64,000 bases of DNA from Anammoximicrobium sp964645045 (GCA_964645045.1 CAZXYZ010000003.1:1-64000); one strand, 5' to 3'; counted from the stretch's first letter, positions 1 through 10,287 are shown. Program-made: numbers and translations. Notes: generated from the letters alone by a model not told the origin.

Positions 1-1
1 G

Positions 2-2791
2 CCCGAGGGTCACGCCCGTTCCGAAACTGCGGGCGATTCCCGTGCCGGCCCCAATTCTTTTGTTTTTGAAACGGAACACCTGCAATACGTCCTTGGCAGC
101 GACGGTACGGTGCGGGGGTTTATCGATAAGCGGGACGGGCGAAATTGCCTGAAAGAGAATCAAACCCACCATTTTTGCGTCCTTCAGAAGATGACCGGTC
201 GATCGGATGACTTCGTAGATCATGGAGTTCATGCCGGATTCAATTCTCACGGCAGCGGAAGGGAGAAGGTCTCTTTCGTTTCCAATCGCCTGGAGAAAAA
301 GGGCGATCATTACGTTGTTTCGTTCTCCGACACGACGTCCCGAGTGGAGCATCCTGTCCAACTCACGCTCGACATCCGAGCGGAGGCGCACGGCATCGCA
401 ATGAAGGTTGTTTCCGTTGCCGGCGACGATTTCTTTTCCCTTGAAATGGCTCGGTCCGTGTTTGCGGCGACGGAAGACGGCGCCGATCCTTTTGCGGGAA
501 CGGTCATGCCGTTGACGATCAACATGACCGCCTTGGAGTTTTGCGGACGTTCGCAGCGTCTGGGGGGAGTCGTCTATCGGGAACTCGGCTACCACAACGC
601 CGGTTTGGCGGTTCTGGGCGCGCCCGCTTCGATCTTGCGTGAAGAGATGAAGGCCATCGCGGCCGGGTTTCGCAAAGGAGAAATGCCCGTTCATGCTGCG
701 GGAGGCCCTTTCGCCCTGGACGATCCCCGCACCCGCGGCACCTACATCATCACGTCCACGCCGATCCGGCGGGAAGAGGTTCAACGCTGGTGTGCGCACC
801 TGTCACGCTTTGGCGTTGACCAGGTCTATTTTCATCAAGGCCGGCCTTTTCGGCAGGGAGATTTCGTCTTCAATAAGGAGTATTATCCGAACGGCATCTC
901 CGATTTCCGCGAGGTCTCGCGCGAGTTCAACAAGCACGGGATAACGACGGGAATTCTCACCTATGCCCACTTCGTCCATCAGGACAGCCGTTTTGTCACG
1001 CCCGTCCCGCACAAAGACCTCGATGTCATGCGAATCTTTACGCTGGACGGCGATCTTGATGAAAAGGCGACCTTCGTGCCGGTTGGCGAGTCAACCGCCG
1101 ATGTCTCGAACATCGTCGGGTTTTCGATCACCAACAGCGTCGTTTTGAGAATCGGCGATGAGTTGATGGTTTTCGAATCGGCCAGCGACCATGCGCCGTA
1201 CGGTTTCACCCACTGTCGTCGGGGAGCGTACGGAACCAAAGCGGTTTCTCATCAGAAAGGCGCCGCCGTCGGGCACGTCACGCAGCGTTATGGCCTTTTC
1301 TGTTCTCGGCCCGGAAGCGACTTGGTGCGCGAAATCTCGCGCGAGACAGCTCGGGCCTACAATGAAGGCGGGTTTGGAATGATCTACCTCGACGCTCTGG
1401 ACGGCACCAGCGCTCTGACAGAACATCGTGAGTACGTTCCGTACTACGACGCGTTTTTCATCAACGAAATTCTGAAATACACGCAGGCCGTTCCGGTGAT
1501 GGACTATTGCTTTCTGTGGTATCCCATGTCCCGCGTCGGAGAGTGGGACTGCCCGCGCCGAGGGTTCCAGCAGTATTTTGACCAGCATGTCGATACCCTG
1601 AAGAAGCTGTCGGATCGCTACTACCTTCCTGGCCAGTTCGGCTGGCTGGCCCTCTGTCCTTCGGCAAGTGAATCGCTCAGTGCGTTTCAGTGCCCCCCCA
1701 TGCACGCCGAGGACACTCGTTATCTGGCGGCCAAAGCATTGGCGCACGATTACGGACTCTCCTTTCTCGACGTTTCGTTCGGCCAGACCCAGCCTTTGGC
1801 TTTCAAGAGCGGCGCCATCATTGCCGACTATATGCGTCTCCGGCGGGCAAAGCGTTTTTCGCAGTCCATCTTGGATAGCCTCAAGACACCCGGCGCCCAT
1901 TTCGTCCTACAAAGACACGGCGAAGATGCCAATCGCTGGGACTTTCACGAGGCAGACTATCAATACGCGGTCGCTTCTTTCCCGACGTCGGACTCAATGA
2001 CCGATCTGACGACCCCGATTGTGGTAACCAATCGTTTTCAAGCGGCCAGACCAGCCATTCGGATCGAGAATCGGTATTCGGCGGAAGATTACGAGACCGC
2101 TTCGTCCGTCGAGTTGATACGCTTCGACGAAACACAACCTGTTGGAAACATGACGACGCGCATCTTTGATCCCGCCATCGATCTGCGGGGGCATCTTGCG
2201 ATGGGGCTCTGGGTCCGCGGCGACAACGGCGGGCAGAAGATCAATGTCCGGGTGGAAAGCCCGATCCAGTATGTTTCCGGACACAACGACCATTTCATCG
2301 ACGTTGATTTCTCCGGATGGAGGTACTTTTCGCTGATCGAGGCGGAAAACGGAACCCGCTCGCCGGTGGAATGGCCGAAACCCTGCGGATCGTATCTCGA
2401 CGAGTATCGCGAGATCGTCCACTACGACCATGTTTCCGAAATCAACCTGATGATCGTCGGCGATCCGAAGAACCTGAGGTTCCGAACACTGAAGGCGCTT
2501 CCGATTCGGAAATACGATTTGATCGACCCCTCTTTCGTCTTGGACGGCCGAAAGTTCCTTTTCCAAGGAACAATCGCCAGCGGCCATTATATGGAGTGGG
2601 AAGGCGGCGAGACGGCGTCCGTCTGCAATCACACCGGCCAGGAAGTGAGCAGGATGAAACTCGTCGGTGATGTCCCGGCTCTTTCCCAAGGCGAAAACCG
2701 CTTGACGTTTTCCTGCGGAAGAAGCATCAATACGCCGGTACGGGCACGGATTGCCTTCGGACTCATCGGAGACAGGCTGGAAGACAGGTGA
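2..2791 (+). CDS. Large exported glycoside-hydrolase-like barrel protein, 5' end outside the window
   Basis: The frame is open from base 2 with no stop, so the gene is cut by the window edge; a GTG at 110 lies inside the conserved N-terminal domain and is not the start. About 929 residues are visible. The order is a beta-rich N-terminal region, a TIM-barrel-like centre (strands ending YFHQGRPF and MIYLDALDG) and C-terminal jelly-roll-like regions. It is clearly homologous to the protein at 42263-45583: both share a V-x-R-I-G-x-E-L block, an R-G-A-x-G-T block and a strand ending in an (I/L)-Y-(L/F)-D-(A/G) motif. That Asp is where GH27/31/36-type barrels place their nucleophile. The glycosidase role is inferred from architecture and neighbours; I do not recognise a named family. 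Confidence 0.75.
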   Translation, partial: PEGHARSETAGDSRAGPNSFVFETEHLQYVLGSDGTVRGFIDKRDGRNCLKENQTHHFCVLQKMTGRSDDFVDHGVHAGFNSHGSGREKVSFVSNRLEKKGDHYVVSFSDTTSRVEHPVQLTLDIRAEAHGIAMKVVSVAGDDFFSLEMARSVFAATEDGADPFAGTVMPLTINMTALEFCGRSQRLGGVVYRELGYHNAGLAVLGAPASILREEMKAIAAGFRKGEMPVHAAGGPFALDDPRTRGTYIITSTPIRREEVQRWCAHLSRFGVDQVYFHQGRPFRQGDFVFNKEYYPNGISDFREVSREFNKHGITTGILTYAHFVHQDSRFVTPVPHKDLDVMRIFTLDGDLDEKATFVPVGESTADVSNIVGFSITNSVVLRIGDELMVFESASDHAPYGFTHCRRGAYGTKAVSHQKGAAVGHVTQRYGLFCSRPGSDLVREISRETARAYNEGGFGMIYLDALDGTSALTEHREYVPYYDAFFINEILKYTQAVPVMDYCFLWYPMSRVGEWDCPRRGFQQYFDQHVDTLKKLSDRYYLPGQFGWLALCPSASESLSAFQCPPMHAEDTRYLAAKALAHDYGLSFLDVSFGQTQPLAFKSGAIIADYMRLRRAKRFSQSILDSLKTPGAHFVLQRHGEDANRWDFHEADYQYAVASFPTSDSMTDLTTPIVVTNRFQAARPAIRIENRYSAEDYETASSVELIRFDETQPVGNMTTRIFDPAIDLRGHLAMGLWVRGDNGGQKINVRVESPIQYVSGHNDHFIDVDFSGWRYFSLIEAENGTRSPVEWPKPCGSYLDEYREIVHYDHVSEINLMIVGDPKNLRFRTLKALPIRKYDLIDPSFVLDGRKFLFQGTIASGHYMEWEGGETASVCNHTGQEVSRMKLVGDVPALSQGENRLTFSCGRSINTPVRARIAFGLIGDRLEDR

Positions 2792-2800
2792 GGTCCCCAG

Positions 2801-4300
2801 TCACCACATAGCGTTGATCATCTTCACCGTTTCTTCCACGAGCATTTGCCCGCCTTCGGGGCCGACCACATTGCTCTGAATGACGGCGCCGTATCCGCCG
2901 CCCTTCACGGCCCGCTCGGAAGGAAGATAGGTTCCGCTGGAGGCGTAGAGCCAATCGTTCGTGACGTCTTCCGGCGCGTCGGCCGGGGGTTGGGGCTCTG
3001 CGGCCCCGTTGGCCAATTGGACGACAAAGGTTTGCACCGCTTTCGAGCGGGCCTTCATCTGGACTCCAAAGTCGGTGTACAACTCGAACTGGTTGGTGCA
3101 GATCACCGTGTCGCCGATGCGGAGCACATTGATGGGGGTGGCATGCGTCGGATGGGGATCGGCCGCCAGTTTTTCGTAGCGGGCGACAACGCGGGCGTTC
3201 CAGTTTCCCCGTCCGTCGCCGGGACTGGCCTTGAGACGCTCCGCTTCGGCCTTGCACGACTGGTACTCCGCCTCGGTGACGACGCGCTGCGGCAGATAGA
3301 GGACGGCCTGCTGGTGCTTCACGACTACGTCGTCTTGTTTGGCGGTTTGAACGACCTCGTAGGTCTCGGCGACCCCGTGGACGATCCGCCGGGCGATCTC
3401 CCGCAGCCGGTCCAGGTTTCTCAGGCTCCTCATCCGGTCGTCGGCCGCCTGCCGGTAACGGAGATGCGGCGACTGGTCGCCCGCCGCTCCGCACAGCCCC
3501 ACGATCGTGACGGCTGGGCCGTATTTGTCCTTGAGCATTTCGCGGGTCGGGCCCCAGTAATCGGAGGAGAGCAGGCGATTGCTTTCCACCTCTTGCGACG
3601 GGCAGGAAACGTTGACGACGATCGCCAGCAGTTGGTCGCTGGTGTCCCAGAAGAACATCGTGTTGACGTCATGATCCTCCATCCCTTCGAGGGCGCGGAA
3701 ATTGGCGGCGCTGGTCGGCCCGTACATGACGGCCGTGCCATCGGCGTACACGGCCCTGCGGTTGTAGGCGACAACGGCATGGCCCAGGCCGTAAGAGAAC
3801 CTGGCCGGCCTGCGTCCATTCCACGCCTGCTGGGCGGCAGCGCCGATCCTGGCGGCGGCGAATTTGACGTAATCCGACGGAACCTGCACTCCCTCCTGTT
3901 GCTTAAAGTGCCCGTCCCTCGAGGGCGGAGCGGAATGGGTGTGCGTGGCGGCCACGATCAGCTTGCCGACGTCGAATTCCGGCAGTTGCTCCTGAACAGC
4001 TGCGCGAATCGGCAGCAGAATGCTGGCCCGCACGACGGCGGTGTCCACACTGATAATGATGGCCGAATCCAGAGGTTTGTCGCCGTCGCGCGATTCCAGC
4101 GCCAGGACATTGGCCGTCAAAGGGTATTCGACCCCTTGCGACACGCGGGGCGAAAACTGGCCCGCGAGAAATGACGGCATGTCCGGCGTAATATCACAAC
4201 AGGCCGCGCCGACGTGCAGCGTCGCGGCACGGGCAGGCGCCGCGGAAAGAACCGCGACGATCACGAACAGGCCAGGGAAGATGTAACGCAGAACGCTCAT
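2801..4300 (-). CDS. Neutral/alkaline ceramidase-like exported hydrolase (copy 1)
   Basis: A 499-residue protein. The ATG at 4300 follows a GGAG site and opens a Sec signal peptide ending near ARA at residues 23-25; an in-frame ATG at 4366 would only add residues in front of the signal. The motif D-I-T-P near residue 37, H-T-H-S at 120-123 and G-D-Q-S-P near 295 match the N-terminal catalytic domain of the neutral/alkaline ceramidase family, a zinc amidase fold with a His-x-His site. In planctomycetes such proteins are widespread and their substrates are mostly unknown, so hydrolysis of ceramide itself is not implied. It is the last gene of a minus-strand run and stands 174 bases from the PQQ gene upstream. 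It is more diverged than the tandem pair at 11295-14250. Confidence 0.85.
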   Translation of the reverse strand: MSVLRYIFPGLFVIVAVLSAAPARAATLHVGAACCDITPDMPSFLAGQFSPRVSQGVEYPLTANVLALESRDGDKPLDSAIIISVDTAVVRASILLPIRAAVQEQLPEFDVGKLIVAATHTHSAPPSRDGHFKQQEGVQVPSDYVKFAAARIGAAAQQAWNGRRPARFSYGLGHAVVAYNRRAVYADGTAVMYGPTSAANFRALEGMEDHDVNTMFFWDTSDQLLAIVVNVSCPSQEVESNRLLSSDYWGPTREMLKDKYGPAVTIVGLCGAAGDQSPHLRYRQAADDRMRSLRNLDRLREIARRIVHGVAETYEVVQTAKQDDVVVKHQQAVLYLPQRVVTEAEYQSCKAEAERLKASPGDGRGNWNARVVARYEKLAADPHPTHATPINVLRIGDTVICTNQFELYTDFGVQMKARSKAVQTFVVQLANGAAEPQPPADAPEDVTNDWLYASSGTYLPSERAVKGGGYGAVIQSNVVGPEGGQMLVEETVKMINAMW

Positions 4301-4474
4301 GGCAGGCTCCTTCTCGAGTGTGGAAAACAAGACGACGACACTCCCACTCTGTCCGAGATGTCCCATTCAATCACTTTTCACTGCGATGGGGAAGGGCTCG
4401 GCCCCTGGTCGGGCAGCCAGGTGCCGGAAGGGAAAGGAGGCCTCGCCGCTTTCCTCTTCTTAGGAGACAGGCTC

Positions 4475-5911
4475 TTACTGATCCACGGCCGCCTTGAAGC
4501 AGTGGATCGTGCCGCGATCGGTGCTCGCAAACAGACGGCCGTTGGCCGCAACCAAGCCGTGGGCCCTCCCCGTCACCGGAACCGATCCAAGCTCTTTCCC
4601 ATTGGCTGCGTTGAACGCAACGACCCGATCATCACCTCCGGCAAACAACGTGTTTCCGGCCAGGATCAAATCGTGCGGACAGTCGGCCGTTGTTTTCCAG
4701 GTGTAGCAAGCGGCCATTTTCGTAGGCATCGCGGCCAGTTCCGATTCGATTGGCTTGAGTTCTTCTTTCAGATCCTCACCTGCCGTAACGCGCGATTGTT
4801 CAGGGAGTTTTGCGAGCTGCTCCTGGATGGCTTTCCGCCGCGATTGGAGCTGGGTCTGGCGTTTGGCCAACTCGATATACCTGGCCCAGGCAAAACCCGC
4901 AAGCTCCGTGCCGACATTCAGGTAAGCAACCTCGTCTGTGACAAGGATGTGCCTGGCTTTGGGAAACGTGACGAAGTAGTCCTGGCTATCTACGTCAAAC
5001 CCGCGGAGTTCTCCACCCGAACCGTGGTTCTGGCCGCGACCGCTGACAAACTCGCCGGTCCGGGTCACGAAGGCGAAGACTCCGCCCTGGCCGGCGCCGC
5101 CAAATCCGCCGAGTGAACGGCCCGTGGCTCGATCGAACAGCTCCGGCCGCTGCCGGCCCTGGGGCAGGCAAAGCCGGGATTCGGTTGCCAGCATCGCCCC
5201 TTGCATCGTGAGGTGCTCGAACATGACACAATAGCGCCCGGAGCCCTTCTCATCACCCGATCGGGCATCCACCGCGCACAGGTAGGACTTTTCCCACGGC
5301 AGCAGCGATGCGCCGTAGTAGGCGAGATTGTCGTGGATCAGCACACCCGTCCGGCACGGCCAGTGCGAAATCAACTTCCCGTTGCTTAGCATCAGGGTCT
5401 CCGGCCCGGACGGTTTTCGCTTCCAGACCAGCGATCCGGTGGCGGCGTCCACACAGTACGCATGCCCGTCGTCTGAACCGAAATAGACTCTGCCCTCGTG
5501 CCAGGAGGGAGGAAGACGCACCGGCCCTCCGGCAGGAAACACCCATTTCTCCGTGCCGGTCTGTACATCCAGGCAGTGAACGGCATCATCCACGGACGAC
5601 CCGAAACAGGCCGAATCTCCGACCGTGGTCACGAAAAACGCGGCGTCGAAGTTCCGCATGGATTCAAGTCGGCGGAGGTTGGCGTAGGAATCCCATCTTG
5701 CCGGACCGGTCCAAGCCATCTGAGGCGGGGTCGGGGCCATGTAAGTCCAGGCCGGAGCCAAGGGAAGCCGCAGCGGCTCCGGCGTGACGCCGCTGCGACG
5801 GTTGTCCGCCCGGAACGTCGGCCAATCCGCGCTGCTCGCTCGCTCGGCAGCAGCACTCGCCGCGGCAAAGAGAGCCAGAAGAGTGAAAACGGTTCGAGAC
5901 AAATCGTTCAT
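4475..5911 (-). CDS. Exported PQQ-like beta-propeller protein
   Basis: A 478-residue protein with a Sec signal (hydrophobic stretch at residues 8-22) and a GGGGAG site 6 bases before ATG 5911. The mature part starts W-P-T-F-R-A-D-N-R-R-S-G, the usual opening of BamB/PQQ-type propellers. It has blade repeats of the kind HCLDVQTGTEKWVF, YCVDAATGSLVWKR and VAFNAANGKEL. A short charged helical insertion near residues 340-385 (R-R-K-A-I-Q-E-Q-L-A-K-L) interrupts the blades. Its start lies 13 bases from the stop of the LamG/PQQ fusion upstream, so the two are probably co-transcribed. No cofactor ligands are evident, and a structural or binding role is as likely as dehydrogenase activity. Confidence 0.85.
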   Translation of the reverse strand: MNDLSRTVFTLLALFAAASAAAERASSADWPTFRADNRRSGVTPEPLRLPLAPAWTYMAPTPPQMAWTGPARWDSYANLRRLESMRNFDAAFFVTTVGDSACFGSSVDDAVHCLDVQTGTEKWVFPAGGPVRLPPSWHEGRVYFGSDDGHAYCVDAATGSLVWKRKPSGPETLMLSNGKLISHWPCRTGVLIHDNLAYYGASLLPWEKSYLCAVDARSGDEKGSGRYCVMFEHLTMQGAMLATESRLCLPQGRQRPELFDRATGRSLGGFGGAGQGGVFAFVTRTGEFVSGRGQNHGSGGELRGFDVDSQDYFVTFPKARHILVTDEVAYLNVGTELAGFAWARYIELAKRQTQLQSRRKAIQEQLAKLPEQSRVTAGEDLKEELKPIESELAAMPTKMAACYTWKTTADCPHDLILAGNTLFAGGDDRVVAFNAANGKELGSVPVTGRAHGLVAANGRLFASTDRGTIHCFKAAVDQ

Positions 5912-5924
5912 GAAAGCTCCCCGT

Positions 5925-8792
5925 TTACTTGGCTGCCGAACTCGGCGCCGGCGCGAATCCGATGGAAGTTTCCAGCCAGTTGCCGCAACTGCAACCGCCG
6001 CCGCCTTCGGGCGACAGTACCATTCCGTTCGCGGGCACGGTGCTCAGCCAGCAACTCGGACGCAGGTTGTACCAGCCCGTGACCTTCTCACTGGCAGCAT
6101 CCCACATGGAGATCCGCCCTGCCTCGCCGCGATAAATCAGGGCCCTGGTGGTGGCCGCGTAAGTCGCGCAGCCTGCGTGGCGACCGACGTTCTTGGTCAG
6201 CAATTTTCCGGTGAAGGCGTCGTACCCACAGGGTTCGAGATAAACGGCATTGCCGACGAGCACCGGATGCTGCATGTGACCGCCGTGGTTGTCGCGAGTC
6301 CAGTCGTGGGAGGTATGCCACAAGCTATTTCCGTCCACCGCGCTGAAGGCGTAGAGGTGATATTGGCCCGCGCCGGAAGAGGCGATGAACACCTTGTCCG
6401 CCGCCGCCAGAAGGTAAAACACCACGATCCCGTCGACCGTGTCGATCGGCTGTTCCCACCGTTTGCGGCCGGTCGCCGCGTCCAACGCCACGAGGAACTG
6501 ATCCTCCCACAATTGCGGCGATCCAATCCGGCTTGTGGCCAGTGTTTTGACTTCGGGATGGCGGCATTCGACAAACAGAACCTGGCCGCCGGCCAGGGCG
6601 ATGGTCGTATTGAGGATCACGCCGCCGCGATAACGCCATTTCAACTCGCCGCTCGTGCCAGCCAGCGCGAACAAATCATCGCTGCACACCTTTTCCGTGC
6701 CTGCGCCCGACGTGGCGTCGTACCAGCTTTTCCCACCCCAGAAGTCGGTGTACGGCGCGCCCTTCCTGACGCTGCTGCCGTAAAGGAACTTGCCGGCCTG
6801 GGCGACATAACCCCATTCGTGTGTGGCGCGCAATCCAGCATCGGCCAAGGAGAGCGTGCGGATCACTTCGCCGGTTTGCGCCGAAATCACCCAGCAGCGG
6901 TCCTTGATCGCGACATACAGGTGATGCGGGTCGGCACACCAGTTTCCCGCGTCACGCGGCATGTTCACTCGCCGCAAGGCCGGGATTTCGAGCGACCACA
7001 GGACTGCCCCGTTGTAAGAATCGAGCGCGGCAATCCGGTTCATGCCCTGGTGGAATAACCGTCCGTTGATGGCCAACGGCGCCGGCATGCGCGGGTTGCG
7101 GTCAAGCCCAAAATCTCCGCCCGGCCTGCCGAGCCATTGCACTTCGAGCCGATCCGTGCTGGTGGCGCCCTGCAAGTCTTCCTGGCCGTTGGCGGAATTG
7201 CCGGCATCGCCGTACTGGTGGGTCCACGCGCCCGTGCCCGGCGGCAATTCGCGTCGGGCAACCACCCACCCGCCCAGGCTGGTTTCCACGAAGTCCCAGT
7301 GGGCCTTCGTCTTGCCGAGCCAATCCTCCACGCGGCCTTTGGCAGCGGCCGAAGAGGCGGCTCGCAGCGGCCCGAGGCAGGCCACGCCGCCGGCAGGTTG
7401 GAGGAGGGGAATCACTTGGCTGGCGGGCAGTTCGCCACTGGCGATCCCGTCTTCCGCCACGATCAAGTTGGCGAACGATTGCGGAAACGGTAGACGATCG
7501 GCTGCATCCGCGTGGTGCAGCGTAATCCGCGAGCCATAGGCGGCCGCCTTGCCCAACGCCGCCCGAGCCCGCTCAATCCGGTTGCGATCCTTGTCCACGC
7601 CGACAACGATCAACTCGCTTTGCCTGACGAGTTCGTAAGCGAGTTGCCCGTCATGGCAGCCGAGGACCAGGCAGTATCCCCGGGTGATCCGCGTGGCGGA
7701 AAGGATTTCTTGGGCGGCCTGGCGGCAGCGTTGGCCGCGTTCATCGGATGCGTAGGGAGACGGGAGATCTGGTACCCGCGCAACGGTGTAATTCAAGGCA
7801 TTGTCCAGTTCAAACACTTCGCTGATCGAGGCTGGCTGCCCGGGCTGGTTCGCTCGTATCCGATACTGACAGCGAGCCTTAGGTTCCAGCCCGGCCAGCG
7901 TGATTCGATGCGACGTTTTTAGTGCGGCATCCCGCGCCTGCCGGTCCCACTTCTCCTCGAGGCCATACTCGACGATGCTCTCGCAAGGTTCGTCCGTCTC
8001 CCAGGCGACGACCGCCTCGTCGGGGGCGATAAACCGCGCACAGGGCGGTACGCGAAACGCCAGAGGCCGGGGAATCTGGGTTTCCGTGGCCGCGAAGCGC
8101 GACTCGATCTCTGTGGGCTCCAACACCCGACCGTGCAGCACAACCTCGTGAATCCTGCCCCGCGCCCGGTAGAACTCGTTGTCGTCGCGGTAGGCGCCAA
8201 TCGTCAGGAAGGCTGTGGGCGGATAGTCAATGTCCCCGCGCTGGTCTGTCGCAGTAGACTCGAGCTTCCCGTTCACGTACAACTTCATCGCTTGCCCGTC
8301 ATACGTGCCGGCGACGTGATACCATTGCCCCTTTTGGAACGGCGTGGCGCCCTGGAGATACGTGAGCCGGCCGGAGGCCGACACGGCGAAACTGAAATGG
8401 GTTTCGTCGTATCCCAACAGCCAGCCTTTCTCGAAGCTGCCGTTGTCCTGGAAATAGCCGGCGATCCCGCCCCAGGCCAGACCGGCGTCCAACGACACCC
8501 AGGCTTCAATCGAAAGCTCCCGCGCTGGGAGGTCGGCGGCTTGGACGTTTGGGACGTCAACGCTGTTCGCTTCGCCGTCGAGGGCCAGCGCGGCGACGGG
8601 TCCTTGCGTCAGGCATATTTCTCCTTGAATCGAGCCGTCGTGCTTTTTTGCCCGATCGACCACCGTCACCCCTTTGACCTGGTTGGCATCAAACGTCCAC
8701 CAGCCCAATGGCTGGGCGGCGGCATGGCCGCCGACTGCCAACAGAAGGACCAGGGCCGCCAGAAGCACGCCCGCAGCACTTGACCGCACCAT
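5925..8792 (-). CDS. Exported LamG / FN3-like / methyltransferase-like / PQQ propeller fusion
   Basis: A 955-residue protein. ATG 8792 follows a GGAGAT site and opens a Sec signal ending GHAAAQ; an ATG 57 bases upstream only adds a non-signal extension. The domains in order are a LamG/concanavalin fold (WWTFD... about residues 30-220), a fibronectin/PAP-N-like module (about 240-320), a Rossmann SAM-methyltransferase-like domain (about 345-460) and a PQQ-type propeller to the C-terminus. The methyltransferase-like part shows a glycine-rich motif I (L-V-L-G-C-H-D-G) followed by V-G-V-D-K-D. A methyltransferase fold behind a signal peptide is odd because SAM is cytoplasmic, so it may be a degenerate binding domain. 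Substrate unknown. Confidence 0.8.
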   Translation of the reverse strand: MVRSSAAGVLLAALVLLLAVGGHAAAQPLGWWTFDANQVKGVTVVDRAKKHDGSIQGEICLTQGPVAALALDGEANSVDVPNVQAADLPARELSIEAWVSLDAGLAWGGIAGYFQDNGSFEKGWLLGYDETHFSFAVSASGRLTYLQGATPFQKGQWYHVAGTYDGQAMKLYVNGKLESTATDQRGDIDYPPTAFLTIGAYRDDNEFYRARGRIHEVVLHGRVLEPTEIESRFAATETQIPRPLAFRVPPCARFIAPDEAVVAWETDEPCESIVEYGLEEKWDRQARDAALKTSHRITLAGLEPKARCQYRIRANQPGQPASISEVFELDNALNYTVARVPDLPSPYASDERGQRCRQAAQEILSATRITRGYCLVLGCHDGQLAYELVRQSELIVVGVDKDRNRIERARAALGKAAAYGSRITLHHADAADRLPFPQSFANLIVAEDGIASGELPASQVIPLLQPAGGVACLGPLRAASSAAAKGRVEDWLGKTKAHWDFVETSLGGWVVARRELPPGTGAWTHQYGDAGNSANGQEDLQGATSTDRLEVQWLGRPGGDFGLDRNPRMPAPLAINGRLFHQGMNRIAALDSYNGAVLWSLEIPALRRVNMPRDAGNWCADPHHLYVAIKDRCWVISAQTGEVIRTLSLADAGLRATHEWGYVAQAGKFLYGSSVRKGAPYTDFWGGKSWYDATSGAGTEKVCSDDLFALAGTSGELKWRYRGGVILNTTIALAGGQVLFVECRHPEVKTLATSRIGSPQLWEDQFLVALDAATGRKRWEQPIDTVDGIVVFYLLAAADKVFIASSGAGQYHLYAFSAVDGNSLWHTSHDWTRDNHGGHMQHPVLVGNAVYLEPCGYDAFTGKLLTKNVGRHAGCATYAATTRALIYRGEAGRISMWDAASEKVTGWYNLRPSCWLSTVPANGMVLSPEGGGGCSCGNWLETSIGFAPAPSSAAK

Positions 8793-8870
8793 GACAGATC
8801 TCCACAAGAGCAAGTAATCGGTGGAAGACCGAACCAGCCGCGTCGCCAAGGGGAGTGTCGTGAACGTCGC

Positions 8871-10265
8871 CTACGGAATCGTCCACGGCGGCAGCCCGGG
8901 CTGACCGCGCACCAGCGTGTTGGCCTCGTCGTCGCCGGGGCATTCTTCCTTCACGGGGTCCCACTTCAGCTTGCGGCCCAACAGGCAGGCGATGTAGGCC
9001 AACTGCACCACGGTGCTCGAACGGTGGCCCACTTCGGCGTCTTCCAGCGTCTGGGGCTCGCGCGCTCGCACGCATTCGATGAAGTCGGTCTTCTCGTTCC
9101 GCAGGAGGAAGGGAAAGTCCTCGAACTTGACGTCGGCCGAGAGGATCGACTTGGGCTCCGCCTCGATCCGGTTGGGGGCGCGCCAGGCGCGGACCCAGCC
9201 CTCGGTCCCCTCGAAGAGCATGTACGACTCGCCTTCCTGGTAGTCCTTGCGGCCGAGGTAGTGCAGTTCCACGCCGTTGGCGTAGCGGTAGCGGGCTTGG
9301 AATTCGCCGATGGTATTGTACAGCCCCTGGGCCGGCGGCAAGTCGCCGCGACCTTCCACTTCGACCGGCCCGGTTCGCTCGGTATCGTTGGCCCACTGCA
9401 CGAGGTCGGCCGGGTGATGGCCCCAGTTGCAAATCATGCCATCGCAATACAGGCGGTTGCTGTACCAGCCGGGGCGACCGAACTTCCCGCTCGGATGAAC
9501 GCGGTCTTCGGTGTACGGCTGCCGCTGGGCGGGGCCCTGCCACATTTCGTAGTCCAAATCCGCGGGCACCGGCATCGGCGCCTCGTGGGGCGCAGGAACG
9601 GGGTAGATGGGCACCGACATGCGGATGGTCTTCAACTGGCCGATCTTGCCGGTGCGGACTAGGCTCACCGCGCGGAACAACTCGGGCTCGGAGCGGAAGT
9701 TGCTGTCGGTGCGAAAGACGGTTTTCGCCTTGGCCGCCGCATCGGCCAGCACTCGTCCGTGGGCGATGGCCAGCCCGATCGGCTTTTCCAGGGCCACGTC
9801 CTTGCCGGCCTTGAACGCGGCCAGGGCGATCGGTACGTGCCAGTGGTCGGGCGTGCTGATCATCACCGCGTCGACGCCTTCATGAGCCAGCAACTCGCGG
9901 AAGTCGATGGTGCGGAAGGTGTCCTTCAGCAAGGCCAGATCCCATTGGTTCTTCTTCGCCACGGCCGCCGCACTCGGGTTGCCCTCGATGGCCAGGCGCC
10001 AGCGATCGACGTCGCACAGGGCCACGGTTTGACAATAGCCGGAGCGCAGGAAGACCGACATGTTCGCGTGGACGGCCTGGCGTCCCAGGCCGATGAACCC
10101 GATGCCGATGCGATTGCTGGGCGGCACTTTCCCGTCGAGTCCCAAGGCGGAGCCGGGCACGAACATAGGCAGCGCCAATCCGCTGCCCAAGGCCATGGCG
10201 GCGTTGCGCAGGAAGCCGCGGCGCGTGATTCTGCCGGCGTTTGAAGTCGTAGTGGCAGGTTGCAT
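8871..10265 (-). CDS. Tat-exported Gfo/Idh/MocA family oxidoreductase
   Basis: A 464-residue protein with a twin-arginine signal (T-R-R-G-F-L-R, residues 14-20), then a Rossmann nucleotide-binding motif G-F-I-G-L-G-R-Q and the family motif E-K-P-I near residue 170, whose Lys normally serves catalysis. ATG 10265 follows GGGAG. Members use NAD(P) on sugars or inositols; the Tat route implies export after folding with the cofactor bound. It lies 22 bases after the MBL-fold gene and 78 bases before the LamG fusion in one minus-strand run, which supports a role in extracytoplasmic sugar processing. The exact substrate cannot be read from sequence. Confidence 0.9.
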   Translation of the reverse strand: MQPATTTSNAGRITRRGFLRNAAMALGSGLALPMFVPGSALGLDGKVPPSNRIGIGFIGLGRQAVHANMSVFLRSGYCQTVALCDVDRWRLAIEGNPSAAAVAKKNQWDLALLKDTFRTIDFRELLAHEGVDAVMISTPDHWHVPIALAAFKAGKDVALEKPIGLAIAHGRVLADAAAKAKTVFRTDSNFRSEPELFRAVSLVRTGKIGQLKTIRMSVPIYPVPAPHEAPMPVPADLDYEMWQGPAQRQPYTEDRVHPSGKFGRPGWYSNRLYCDGMICNWGHHPADLVQWANDTERTGPVEVEGRGDLPPAQGLYNTIGEFQARYRYANGVELHYLGRKDYQEGESYMLFEGTEGWVRAWRAPNRIEAEPKSILSADVKFEDFPFLLRNEKTDFIECVRAREPQTLEDAEVGHRSSTVVQLAYIACLLGRKLKWDPVKEECPGDDEANTLVRGQPGLPPWTIP

Positions 10266-10287
10266 GGTGTTCTCCCTCAGACCGGTT

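Noticed and set aside
2846..4174. Long plus-strand open frame opposite the ceramidase-like gene
   Set aside because: It is antisense to a gene with clear family motifs; GC-rich codon use leaves the opposite strand open. No start signal or recognisable domain.
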